64,000 nt of DNA from Agelas oroides (lineage: Eukaryota; Porifera; Demospongiae; Agelasida; Agelasidae). The translations under genes and the position numbers were made by a program. How positions within the stretch are numbered: the first letter of the stretch is position 1; the number at the start of each line of letters is the position of its first letter. The notes beneath the pieces are model-generated. The model was not told where the DNA came from. It made no database searches and worked only from the letters and a program-made list of their open reading frames with translations. The stretch covers positions 1,311,720 through 1,375,719 of the forward strand of contig OX422189.1 in assembly GCA_949130485.1 (NCBI GenBank), read 5' to 3'. Shown here one piece after another: positions 47,901-59,200 of the stretch.

Positions 47901-49586
47901 CATGTGTGTGCGTAAAAATGAAACACACCTCCCAGAAAAAAGACAGACCTGGATTTACTGAGCCAATCACTGTACAAGGCACATTTCGGTTAATACCAGG
48001 CCACATCAGGTGAGCTGGGGTGACCAAAAGATGGGACTGTCTGTCATCGCCACACATATGGAGAATTTTGGGTAGTTTTGGACGCTGTACTAATTGTGCT
48101 AATTGTTGAGAATGTCATTAACACTACCTCACGTCAAACAAGCTTGTGAGAAAAAAATTTACACCTGCCTCACTCCCATATAACTACACACTGTTGGAGG
48201 CTTACAGTTCAAGCTCAATTTGACGGTTCTAAACATCCTCTGAATAACATTGAACCTATGTCAACTGCATTTAGAAAGCTTCAAGTCTGAGTCGGGTGAG
48301 GTGGGGTGACCAAGAGATGGGACTGCTATCTCGTGCAAATAGGGCAGTCAGGTGGCTGACCTAATTCGGATAGCATGTGAGTGCATGCCATTACAAGCCT
48401 ATAGCCATCTGACTGCTTTTCTCAAACTCTCAGTCACCCCATCACAGCTGATGGGGCATGATATTGGTTGAAACATGTCCTGCATGTGCAGTGCGTGGCT
48501 CTTTATAACACAAGAGCGCATAAGAACGGGCGGCTAGAGTAAGAGTGTGTAACTCCAATAGAAGCCCGTAGTCTGGTCAAAATTATTGAACTGTTACTAA
48601 AAATAGAACACCCGGCACATGCTTAGCAACAATGGCTTATGTCTACGCTTGGCTGTGCATACGTGTTACTATGTTTAGTAATGGTTCAATAATTCCAGCC
48701 GGTTTGGAATTTTACGTAGTTACACGCTCTTCCTCTAGCCGCCCGTTCTTATGCGCTCTTGATAATATCTACAGGTCTGGGGAGGTTTGGTTTTTATTGA
48801 TTGCTCATGCATGTCTTTGCATGATTGATTCAAACTTCTGTTATTTATGCTGCAGAAGAAAGCAGTGGTGGTGAATACTTGAATGAGGATCACTTTCCCA
48901 GTATGAGGATACATCGTAGCATGTCGGCTGTGGATCACAAACATATTCATTCCCTGCAAAAGACTGCAGCCTTGACAAGCCGAGAAGTCCGAAGTGCTGG
49001 GATGAGGACACGACGAGGGGCAATATCCAATGTGCTCCCTCTCTGTCTCCCTGAACACACCCTCAGAGTAACTCTAGATGAAGTGTCTAAGATCCACTAT
49101 AAAGATCCTGGAATGGAAGGAGAGAGAACCGATTCTCTCCAAGTGAAGAATGGGACACGGAAGAGTCTTTCTCAGTTGTTCCAGAAGGTCTTGTTGCTCT
49201 CCGTAATGAGCAGATTGAAAACAGACAGAAGTGGCAACAGTGTGACTACAAATAAAACTCAGGTCACTTTTGCTGTTAAAGGTGCTGGTACTCAAAAGGG
49301 AGAAAGCTCTATAGAAATGCCCCAAGACATTTCCACTGATATACTGTCTAGTCGGGAGTGGACTCTTTTCTCATTCTGTTATGAATGTGGACGGTCTGTT
49401 GGTGTCCATCTTGCCAAGTGTTCAGGCTGCAGAGCTGTCTGTTACTGCAGCCACTCCTGCAAGAATGAGAGCATGAAGAAGGGACACATAGAAGAATGCA
49501 CAGGTGCACAGGTAAAACTGATAGCTACAAACAAACAAACACTAGTCCAGAAACAGAAAGCCAGAAGACCAAAGTCTAGCAGTTAG
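38961..49586 (+). CDS. ANKMY1: Ankyrin repeat and MYND domain-containing protein 1
   Basis: Thirteen exons: 38961-39248, 39413-39562, 40253-40477, 40713-40844, 40958-41083, 41671-43013, 43432-43609, 44184-44615, 45690-45806, 46378-46509, 47099-47206, 47661-47793, 48856-49586 (1364 aa; phases agree throughout). The N-terminus holds MORN repeats (GAVYTGKLSGGEKNGHGTF, YTGEYVENKRHGYGV, YEGEYIADKKHGRGVYTW, YHGNSRDGEGVMTYPGG). Ankyrin repeats follow in exons 4-5 and 7-11, for example EVLLAHGAEVNKVAKGQSP and ALLLRHGADPNFP. The C-terminus has a MYND zinc finger with the full ligand set (CYECGRSVGVHLAKCSGC, CYCSHSCK, GHIEEC). The order MORN-ANK-MYND is diagnostic. Exon 6 adds about 447 residues of Ser-rich, probably disordered sequence between ankyrin blocks, making the protein longer than vertebrate ANKMY1. 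Molecular role is poorly known; probably a protein-interaction scaffold. Confidence 0.92.
44698..44775 (-). repeat. tRNA-derived SINE-like element
   Basis: On the minus strand TAGCTTAGTGATAAG (A-box-like, with GATAAGT duplicated) precedes a paired stem CTGGC/GCCAG around a 7-base loop and GGTTCGATT (B-box-like). The duplicated D arm and the non-T residue at position 33 of the loop argue against a functional tRNA. It lies in ANKMY1 intron 8. Confidence 0.5.
44880..45571. repeat. Triplicated intronic segment
   Basis: TCTCCCCTAACCTAACCATTG and CAAGGTTTAGTGTTCTTGC with CATCAAGTATAACCTCCG occur at about 44890-45000 and 45080-45191. A more diverged third copy lies at 45484-45571. All are in ANKMY1 intron 8. 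Confidence 0.8.
45298..45474. mobile_element. Two adjacent foldback elements
   Basis: At 45298-45398 AGTTATATCCCTCCCTGGGG is mirrored by CCCAGGGAGGGATATAACT around GGGCGTAGCCCG. Directly next to it, 45407-45470 has CCTGTTAGGCAACAT mirrored by ATGTTGCCTAGGTAACAGG. A related half-element (GTTATATCCCTCCCTGTGAG) occurs at about 7838. There is no coding capacity. Confidence 0.7.
45951..46305. mobile_element. Probable DNA-transposon remnant with GCGGCTACTATT repeats
   Basis: TACCGTATTTCTTGATCAGA and CCGCGGCTACTATTTTT lie at the left, with CCGCGGCTACTATTCGAGGG, GGCGACTATTC and ATTCGGTATA at the right. The arrangement suggests inverted ends plus internal short repeats. It lies in ANKMY1 intron 9. 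Confidence 0.45.
48511..48761. mobile_element. CAAGAG-type MITE with about 45-bp inverted repeats
   Basis: It starts CAAGAGCGCATAAGAACGGG then CGGCTAGAGTAAGAG, and ends CTCTAGCCGCCCGTTCTTAT then GCGCTCTTG. Internal text CTAAAAATAGAACACC and GCTTAGCAACAATGGCTTAT is shared with copies at 24090, 57320 and 58159. It lies in ANKMY1 intron 12. Confidence 0.8.
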
Positions 49587-51472
49587 TCACATTGTTCTTC
49601 AGCAGATAGGCATAGTCAAAACTTTTCCCATCTTATGATAACATCACCATTCATGTCACAATTTGATGTTTGTGAGGAAGAGCCGGCGTAAGACGAGGCT
49701 AAAAAATGTGGGAACGCTCTGACATTTTGTATGGTAAAGCTTATTTCATTCTTACGTTATAGGGGTCCATCAGGTAAACTTTCCCAAAAGAAATGAGATG
49801 AAAAACTATAGTGTAGTTGCACTTAAAGAGAAACTCAAGATCTTTACATTATGTGCCAAAATTTTTCTACACTGGTGCAACATGTAGGCCTGCATTTTTG
49901 CGCTTTTGTACAGGAAAATTCAATTCACGTTTCAACAGCAAAGCGGGTACAGTTCAAATTTGTGCTGCTGAGATTTCATAACAAGCACTTTTCCTGCATA
50001 ATACACAGATATGAAGGAAAAACAAAAGGCCCATGGCACATGCATTTTGTAGGAAGTTTTCATTCCCAGGCTCTCCTCACTTGCAAATGGGGCCTAGGAA
50101 TGAGGCTATGATTCCTGCATGTGCCAAACATGGCACACATGACCCAATAAAAATGGTTTTAGGCACTGGCTTGCTATATATAAATTAACTTCAAACCTTG
50201 TACACTGCAAAAACAAAGTTGTAATGTATTTGGTTACTACAGTTGTGTGACTATCCTTACTATGCAAAAGAATTCATGCAGTGGGAGCTGATACTTGTTC
50301 CCACATGTTTTACAAGCACTAAATTCTTTGAATTAGCATAGGAAGGAATTGTAGTAAGCAAATAACTTGCTAAAACCACAATTTTGTGTAGAAACATGCA
50401 TGTTTGTACATTATGATCACAAGGAATTTACCACAACCCAGATAAATTATCACATGCATTGCTATCAACTTTGCACAAACAGGTAGCAAACAGGTAGCAC
50501 TCTAGCAATTTAATATGGGGGTTCATAAATAAACCTTTGAGTGAAGCCGAAGGACCACACCTAGCTACAGTCTAGCTGTTCCAGTTTGTTTTCATTACAT
50601 TCCAGGGATGTAATACTAGCTACACAGTTGCATGTACACAATGCTCCTTTGATTTATATGGCTACTGTATTTATTATACAAACAATACACAACACTGCTA
50701 ATATACACAACTGGTCACAAAGACAGTTATACCAATAGCAGTTAACACACAGAGTGTAAACTAGTGCTAACATCTGCAGGTATAGAGTCACAGATACCAC
50801 ACTGTTAGCTATTATATTATATATAGTAGCCTCATGTATGTTACATTGAGTTGACCTCGTGGAAAGTTGATCTGGTGGGAGTTGATCTTGTGGGAGTTGA
50901 CCTCATGGGAGTTGGGAGTTGATCTTTGCATTAATTCAGTATACACGAAAGTGGAACGGTGGCGAATCATACTGAATGCAAACCAAAGAACAAAAAACTG
51001 GGGAGGCCTGGGAAGACTTATTAAAATACGATAAGAAAGATACAAATCTGTATTCTGGTACATTTCTTAACGTATTTTAATAAGTCTGTATGTTACATTG
51101 AGTTGACTTCGTCGGAAGTTGATCTGGTGGGAGTTGTGAGTTGATCTCGTGGGAGGACAAAGGTCAAAGTACAGACATACAAAGGCGCATATGCATGTAC
51201 GTTCTTAAGACGTGATGTTATAAGCAGTCTGATTGCGAAGGGTACGGTGTGGCTTGCGAGAGCCCTGAGAGTCTGGCCTAGACATGCCGAAGCTCGCTAA
51301 TGAGTAGGTGTAGTCAAGGATCGTGAACCCGGTCAAGTCAAGTGGAAATAAGGACCAAATAAGGTATCCGTAGCCTAAAAAAGACTTCTAGTGAAATGCC
51401 TACGGTGGTTAAAAAGTTAAATACAGTCAGTTCAGTACTTCTCCATGCTGTGGCAAGAAGCTGAAAGACAGA
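49587..51472. other. Intergenic region ANKMY1 to MAPEG-like gene
   Basis: I see no recognisable gene. It contains an AATAAA at 50146-50151, a TAGCC-like foldback remnant near 50.06-50.11 kb, and repeats of GAGTTGATCT-GTGGGAG near 50.86-51.15 kb. ATTTCTTAACGTATTTTAATAAGTC also appears as an inverted copy of text about 50 bp earlier (GACTTATTAAAATACG). Confidence 0.55.
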
Positions 51473-52120
51473 ATGGCTGATGGCAGTAGCAAGCCCACAA
51501 GGAACTCAACGACCTATGTCACAGTTGTCTTCACAGCACTCCAAGTTGCTGCCATTGCAAAGGCAGTTATATTTTTCTACTGTGGATACCATTACTGTGG
51601 TGAATACATTCCTGTGCCTGCCTCTGTTGATCTGCTTACTAAACTGACCTTCACTGTCAGGTGCATTGTCCCTGCATTGTTCCCTATGATGATATTCAAT
51701 GCAATGGTTCGTGTAAAGAGGCTGGAATTTGGAGCCGAGGATCCTCTTTCCGGTAGAGACCATTTTCTTCAGCTGGAGAAGAATGTGCTTACCAACACAA
51801 TGGAACAGTTTGCAGTGTTCTGTATTTGTGCACTTGCACTTGCCACTTTCCTTGAATCTCCCGAACAGATGAAGCTGATTCCACTCTACACTGCTGCCTT
51901 CGTCATCGGACGCATACTCTTCAGAATTGGTTATGGGTTTCAAAGTTCCACTGTCTATCGAGGCTTTGGGATGAACATCAACTTTGGATCAAACTACTTC
52001 ATTCTTGCTTACATTGTCTACCTGATGTGGACCAAAGGTTTTATGTTTGGCCTCGGGATGCCACTATTTGTGAGTGGCGGAGGTATGGCAGATGTCTTCG
52101 AAGGACGAGTAGAACTTTAA
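51473..52120 (+). CDS. MAPEG-domain membrane protein, TMEM79-like
   Basis: This is a single uninterrupted exon of 215 codons starting at the first ATG after an in-frame untranslated leader. Hydrophobic segments at about 14-36, 54-77, 110-130, 137-157 and 177-195 predict four to five membrane helices. The loop SGRDHFLQLEKNVLTNTMEQ carries the R...N...E spacing of MAPEG proteins (glutathione-dependent eicosanoid enzymes and relatives). The following KLIPLYTAAFVIGRILFRIG and GYGF...YRGFGM resemble TMEM79 and similar non-mammalian proteins more than classical microsomal glutathione transferases. Enzymatic activity is not assured. The absence of introns contrasts with all neighbours and could mean retroposition or simply an intron-poor family. 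Confidence 0.7.
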   Translation: MADGSSKPTRNSTTYVTVVFTALQVAAIAKAVIFFYCGYHYCGEYIPVPASVDLLTKLTFTVRCIVPALFPMMIFNAMVRVKRLEFGAEDPLSGRDHFLQLEKNVLTNTMEQFAVFCICALALATFLESPEQMKLIPLYTAAFVIGRILFRIGYGFQSSTVYRGFGMNINFGSNYFILAYIVYLMWTKGFMFGLGMPLFVSGGGMADVFEGRVEL

Positions 52121-53229
52121 TTTAGGCAGTTGAGACTTATTTTAGAGGTAGAGCATTGTCAAAAGGACGTGTATATTACATAATTTTCAAACCCTGATTT
52201 GCTACTTTTTGCCATATGGCTATTATTTTGTGGAAGATCTGGCACTGCGGGTAGCAACGAGCGTGTAAATTTAACTTAGCTTAGTTTATTGGACAGTGGA
52301 CACAGCTTCTGAAAGAGAGCATGAGTATATACACTGTAAATACACCTGGCAACTACATTTTGAAGCCCATTGAGGAGCTTTGATCAGAAGACTTATTTGG
52401 CTACATTAATCCTGGTATTTTACCACAATCATGCAATCAAAGAACTTCAGGGGCAGATGCAAACAAGAAACCTCACCAGAAATGCTATAAGCTTCTCAAC
52501 TACACTCTGATTTGAATTGTAAGCACTCCTTGAACTTCACGTGTCATGCACACAAAAGCCTCAGAATGCAACTTAGGTGACCAAAATATGGTTGAAGCAA
52601 CCCATACCTTTTCACAGTGTAGGTGAGTGGATTTTTCAGGCATAATCAAACTAAAATGCCACAAGCATAACTACTGACTCATACTGCAGAAGCAGTCTGC
52701 TGTTTGTCAATTATTTTCTATTGCAGTGCAGAAGCAATCAAGTTAGTTCCTTGGTGGCTAGCCGACTGGAAGAATTATTCACCTGCACTGCCATGCCAGC
52801 TGTCCTGGTTATAGTCTTTTTCACGAGGGTCTGGAATGATGTCGTGATGCTATTAAAAAGCGATCCATCCGCCCTTGGGTTAGTCTGGCGAAGCCAGACC
52901 CGAGCGTGAAGCGCAATGCTTGGGTCTGGCTTCGCCAGACTACCCTTGGGTTGGTTGGCCGTCTGGCTTGCGAGACTACTGGCTACCTTCAACTAGCCTC
53001 GTAGTCACTTTATACGTCGCTTGAGGCTGGATCAAGAAAGTAGCCGCGCTTTCTTAGTATTGTCGATCCATTATTTTTGCCCAGGCTTCGGAGATCGCCT
53101 TGAGAGCGACTTGCCAAAAGCCTCTAAAGGTCAAAGGTCGAAAAGTTCCAAATATCGCCCACCTTGCAAAAGATCGTAGTGTCGGACTTACGGACTACGC
53201 TACCGACTTACTCCGTCACCTTCAAAGTA
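52121..53229. other. Intergenic region MAPEG-like gene to IWS1
   Basis: I see no recognisable gene. One foldback element lies at 52881-52942. The last 200 bp before the IWS1 start codon are not repetitive and presumably contain its promoter and 5' UTR; no TATA box is evident. Confidence 0.55.
52881..52942. mobile_element. 62-bp TAGTC foldback element with exact 9-bp target duplication
   Basis: TAGTCTGGCGAAGCCAGACC is mirrored by GGTCTGGCTTCGCCAGACTA, and each arm is itself partly palindromic. CCCTTGGGT flanks both sides (52872-52880 and 52943-52951). Confidence 0.85.
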
Positions 53230-56200
53230 ATGTCTGAGTCTGAATACGATAGTTCCGACTCGTCCACGTACCTGGGGGGAAACTTGGGGCACAAGGGCGA
53301 TGAAGAGAGGGAGGAACGAAGACCCCGTGATAGCGAGGAAGATTCCGCTGAGTCTGAGTCTGAAGAGGAATTCGTTGGAGAAGGTCACCTGAAGGAGGGG
53401 GAAGGAGGTGAGAATTTGGAGGCAGGTAGTGGGGAAGACTCGGAAGAAGAAGAAGAGGGTGAGAATGGGATGGAGGGAGGTGGTGACAAGGAGGAAGGGG
53501 AGGGTGAGGGTGAAAGCTCAGAGGAAGAAGGAGAGGAGCTGCAAGAGACCGAGGGTGGGAGGGGAAAAGGTGGAGGTGGAGGTGAGGAGTGCATCAGAGA
53601 TGCAGAGACCTTAGAAGCCATCCCCATGTCTGGGGATTTTCAAGGAGGAAGAAGTCCTGTCAGTGATGCTGGGACTGGTAGCGAATCTTCTGAAGGATCT
53701 TCAGACAATGAGGATAATGAAATGGCAGATGTGGTTGCCTTGGCAACGAGACAAGCAGACAAGTTTCTGAAAGATTCAGAGTCAGAGAATGAAGAGTCGA
53801 AACTCCCCACAGCTGAGGTTATAGAAGCTGCAGAAGTTGAGGAAGAGGCAGAAGAGGAGGAGAAGGAGGAGGCGGAAGAAGAAGAAAGGGTAGCAGAAGA
53901 GGAGGAGAAGGAGGAGGCGGAAGAAGAAGAAAGGGTAGCAGAAGAGGAGGAGAAGGAGGAGGCGGAAGAAGAAGAAAGGGTAGCAGAAGAGGAGGAGAAG
54001 GAGGAGGCGGAAGAAGAAGAAAGGGTAGCAGAAGAGGAGGAGAAGGAGGAGGCGGAAGAAGAAGAAAGAGTAGCACAAAAGGAGGGGGAAGCAGGAGAAG
54101 AAATGGTGAAGGAAGAAGAGGAGGGGAAGGTGGGAGAAGGAATGGACGATAATGAGGAGGAGGAGTTAGGAGAAGGTGGGGAGACAGCAGGAAAACCTCA
54201 GGAGCAAGAGTGAGTGTTTCTATCTAACTGATTGTTATGGCTCTTCAAATGTTTATTTGATACGGAGGTTTCCAGTTGGTTGTCCATGAAACCTTGAAAC
54301 CAGTTTCATGCACAAGAAAATTGCAAAGTAGCACAAAGTATAGCATCAGTGAGGCCTAGTCTCATGCCCAGCTCATACGCGCCTCCCGGCGAGAAAAGGT
54401 CTGGTGAACAAAGTTGAAATCCTAAGGACCAATGAGATTGCAAGATTGGTAATTATTATGTAGCACTTCCCTTGCAACAGTAATATTTGTTCATCTCCAT
54501 TCGAGTATCCGTACCTTTTTTGAGCAGGTTGGCCGCATTGAACGTTGCTAGGTTACATTGTCGCAAAAGCGTGCGCTAGCCCAAGAAATTCGACTTAGTT
54601 CACCAGACTGTTTCTCCTCGTGAGAGGTTGGGGTCTGGGGACGAGGCTAAGTGAGGCCATCAGCAAGAAGATTCAAACTGAATCCACAATGTAGCAAAAG
54701 AAACTAGAAATCTCACGCACGTGTGATTTTGCAGACAGTCAATCTGAAAACCTCTGAACCAGTTAGACATATCTTATGTTGCCACAGAAGTGGAGCAATG
54801 GACGATGTATTTGGAACGAGTGATGATGAGGTAGGATTTGTGTTACTACGGAGCTCCTAGTAGGTGTGGTTTTGTGGGTGTAGCTTCCATATTTGTGGCT
54901 TCTTCCTTCATAGGAAATGTCTTCCATGCTGAAACGAAAGAGACAAATTAAAGAGGAGGAGGAGGAGGGTGATTCACCAGTTGCTAAGAAGAGGAAAACA
55001 AGTGGTAAGGGTTTCTGTCAACGTAAGAAGTATTCACAAAGTTTTTAATTCTGAACTGCACTCCAAGTTCCTCACAGAACCTACATGTATAATTAATTAG
55101 CCTCGTTCTCAGGCCCCGCCCAGCTTTCCATTGCTTGCAGTGCGGAAAAGTGGAAGAAGGGTACTGGTATCTTTTCTCACATGAGTGACGTCAGGATGGA
55201 AAGGATGGTAGAAAGGGTTTAATTGTGCATGCGTGTAGTGGGACTCAGAACAGCAAGAAGACCTAAGGTGCCAGGTAACTTACCACACGTACATGTATCT
55301 AGCTAGCGGGAAACGACTGCCCGCCAAGTGTTGAGCGTGTAGTCAGTTGAACAATACGCGAAACACAGCCTGTTCTTTCTGACAATTTTCGCTATTTTCC
55401 AATTACGTCATGCTCACATGAGAAAAGATACCAGGCTCTCCCCGCTTACAGAAAGCTTGGGGAAGCCCGGGAATGTGGCTACAGTTAAAATTTACCCCAG
55501 TTAAAATTCCTCAGAGTTTGGTGCTACTTACAAGTTTGCTGTTTTTAGGATAGTTTAGGTACTTTGTTGTTGAGATGCTAGCTTCTCCCTCCGTTTTTTT
55601 TGTTCTATGACTCACTTTCAAACTCAAATTCTGCAGAAGTACACTCAAAACATTTAGAATTTTGGTAAGAGACAAACCACCTTGATTTTTATCTGTCATA
55701 ATTTCAGGTGATCATGAAGTGGAGGAGGAGGAGGAGGTGGAGGGTGCAGAGGGTGAGGGGGAACCAGAAGAGGAGGGTGAGGGTGAGGGAGTGCCGGTAG
55801 TTGTCGGGGAGAGTGAGGTGGGAGAGAAGAGGGAGGTGGAGGAGGAAGGGTCTGATGATGAGCTAGAAGATGACAGAAACATGTGAGTTACAGTTCATTC
55901 TCAATTCTCCTTCCCTTCTCTCATTTGTCACCCCTCTTTCCCCCCTTCACAAGCACCCCCTCCCCCCTCAACACACATACAATGCACCCTTCCCCTTTCT
56001 TTCCAGCCCCTTCCCCCCTACACACTTACACTGTTTCTCTCATGCACATAATTATCTCCCCACACCACACACACACACACACACACATCCTCCCAGGAAC
56101 ACAGGTCTCTCGGACTGGGACCAGATGATGGCTCGTCGCAAGGAAGCTATGGCTCGAGCGAGGCGGAGGAGGAAGAGGAGGGACGGTGACTTGACCATCA

Positions 56201-59200
56201 ACGATGACCACATTATGGCCATGATACGTGAGATGAAGCAGGCAGCTGAGGTGAGGGTGTGTGTGTGTGGGGGGGGGGGGGGATATTTCTGGTTAGAGAA
56301 AAGGAGCTAATTCTACTGTAAAGTGTGGCTGAGGGAAGGGGAAGGAGAGGGAAAGCAGTGTATAAAAGAGGGGGAACAGTGTGTGTATACAACAGGCACA
56401 GAAAACAATGAGGAGAAGGAGGGAAATTGCATCTATCTTTCTCTTTCCCCTCTCCCTAGCCTCATTCCCAAGCTCTCCCCACTAAAGAGGGTTTAGCGAG
56501 GAGAGCCTGGGAATGAGGGTGCCCTCCCTCCCTCCTGAAACACTGGGCTAACAATTGTTTTACATCATGCAGGAAGATTGTCAGCTGAACATGGCGAGGA
56601 AGGCTGCAACCAAGAAACTCCAAATGTTGCCCACCGTCATCTCCCACTTGAAAAAGTGAGCACAGACTAGACAAGTCTCGTTCCCAGGCCACTCACCCCA
56701 CAAGAGATGAGAGGGTGGGGTCTGGGAACGAGACTAGAACAAAATATTAGTTAAAAATACCCCTACCTCCTGTCTTCATACATGTACTTCCAGACTCAAT
56801 GTATTTCAATTAACCTTGCTCCAATGCCTTCCCACAGTCCAGTTTTATATTGCTCATGGGGGAGGGAAGGGCGGGGGGGGGGGGGAGGGGGGGGGGAGGG
56901 GAGGGGGGGGGGAGGGGAGGGGGGGGGGAGGGGAGGGGGGGAGATGGAGAATGGGGAGTTTGCATCATGTGTCAATGACATCAATGTTTATCTACGTACT
57001 GGAGAGGTAGAGTGCCCCTAACCGAGGGAGTGTATTAGCCTCACTCCCAGATTCACATGCATGATGCTTTCTACAACACATGTACCATGCAGTCTCTCTC
57101 CCCCTCCTTTCCCTCGGAACAAGGCTGGGAGTGTATTTCAGCTGTGTTTCTCTCTTCTGCGTGCGTAGGTCTGATCTCCAGTCTGCGTTCCTAGAGTGCG
57201 GTATTCTCTCAGCTTTGGCGGTCAGTGTCGCATTGCTGTGTCATGTGTTATTTTACCTCCTCTCTGATACAGACAGATGAGAGAAGAGGTAAAACTGTTG
57301 TCATCCTCATACTGTCCAGCAAGAGTGCATAAGAACGGGCGGCTAGAGTATGAGCGTGTAACTCCAATAGAAGCCCGTAGTCCGGGCAAAATTATTGAAA
57401 AATAGAACACCTGGTCACGTGCGTGCTTAGCAACAATGCATAATGGCTTATGTCAACACAGCGTGCGCAGGGCGTGTTACTATTTTTAGTACTGGAGCTA
57501 AATTCCGCCCGGTTTCGAATTTTACGTAGTTACACACTCTTACTCTAGCCACCCGTTCTTATGCGCTCTTGTGTACAGTCATACTCTTAGCTTACATGAC
57601 ATCACAATGACATCACCACTGTTTGTGTGACATCACTTGTTTTTGGCATGACATCACTGCTAATTGTGTGACATCACTTGTTTTTGGCATGACATCACTG
57701 CTAATTGTGTGACATCACTTGTTTTTGGCATGACATCACTGCTAATTGTGTGACATCACTTGTTTTTGGCATGACATCACTGCTAATTGTGTGACATCAC
57801 TTATTTTTGGCATGACATCCTGCTAATTGTGTGACATCACTTATTATAGGTATGGCTGAGTCCTCTTCCAGACCACTCCCTCCCTCATCTCAAGATCAGA
57901 GAAGCCATACTTGACATCCTCAAGGCAGTAAGTACTTGCATACAAGAGCCTCAGAATGCAACACACCTGTTGCTAGCTGAGAATGGGCCTGGGAACGAGT
58001 ACATGTATATTTTAGAGTTAAAACTGGCATGCAGCTGTTGCTTGATCTAACAAAGTCCGCTCTAGCCTTGTTGCCAGACCTGAAGAAGAGGAGGGAAGGT
58101 TGGGGCCTGGGAATGAGGCTACGTTCTGTTGGGTCTCATTCCCAATCCTCTACTAATGCAAGAGTGCATAAGAATGGGCGGCTAGAATAAGAGCGTGTAA
58201 CAGGGTTTCATACAGGATTATGAGATGGGGGGAAAACAAGATGGTAGCAGGATGATAGTAGCGTGTGAAATGCGTGTGTGCCTTTTAGGGGGCATGCCCC
58301 CCCCCTGGAAAATTTGAATTTACATCCTCTCAGATGGCTTCTGACGCAATCTGGGATAAAAATTTCCAAACATTTTGATGACACGTTTGTTCAGTAACAT
58401 GTAAGATTTCTCGGGGGGGAGGGAGGGGGGGGGGGGGGAATTCCAGGCCCCCCCCCCCCCCCCCTCTGTATGAAACCCTGTAAATTTTGAAACCGATCAG
58501 AATTTACCACCAGTACTAAAAATAGTAACATGTACTGAGCATGCTGTGTAGACATAAGCGATTGTTGCTACATGTAAGCACGTGACAGGGTGTTCTATTT
58601 TTAGTAATTTTGACTGGACTACGGGCTTCTATTGGAGTTACACGCTCTTACTCAAGCCGCCTTTTCTTATGCGCTCTTGCTACTGCCATCATCACTTGTG
58701 AACACTGCTTGTACTGACGATACACAAGTGTAGAACTCGTTGTGCCTTCTTCCCTCACAGTACCCAGTTCCTGACAGCAGTTTGCTGAAGATGAGCAAGA
58801 TCGGGAAGGCGGTCATGCTGCTGTACAGACATCCTAAGGAAACCAGGAAAAACCGAGAGAGGGCAGGAAAACTTGTCAGTAAGTTGGAGAGACAAGGCTA
58901 GTCCCGTACCTAGGCTCTTTCTCATGCATGGAAAGAAGAAATGGGCCTGGGTACGAGGTTACATTAAGGCCACTGTAAATTGCATTGTTGTTTCCCGTCC
59001 ACCACCGGCATAAAAACCTTGAATAGGGATTTTACTCCATTATTCTATTAAACTGAATAATTACAATATTTCTATTACATCATACCTAATGCACATGCGT
59101 ACTGTGATTCAGTACCACGCTGCCAGCTGGCTCCTTTTGTGTCTAAGGTAGTGCTAAAGTCGCCCTGAATCCCTAATGTTCGAATGGCTGTCCTCATTAA

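Noticed and set aside
53164-53229. Upstream extension of IWS1 exon 1
   Set aside because: It would need a TTG start; the ATG at 53230 gives the acidic N-terminus expected for the family.
53782-54078. Hydrophobic Leu/Phe-rich minus-strand frame
   Set aside because: It is the antisense of the acidic coding repeat of IWS1; its repetitive membrane-like appearance is a mirror of GAA/GAG codons.
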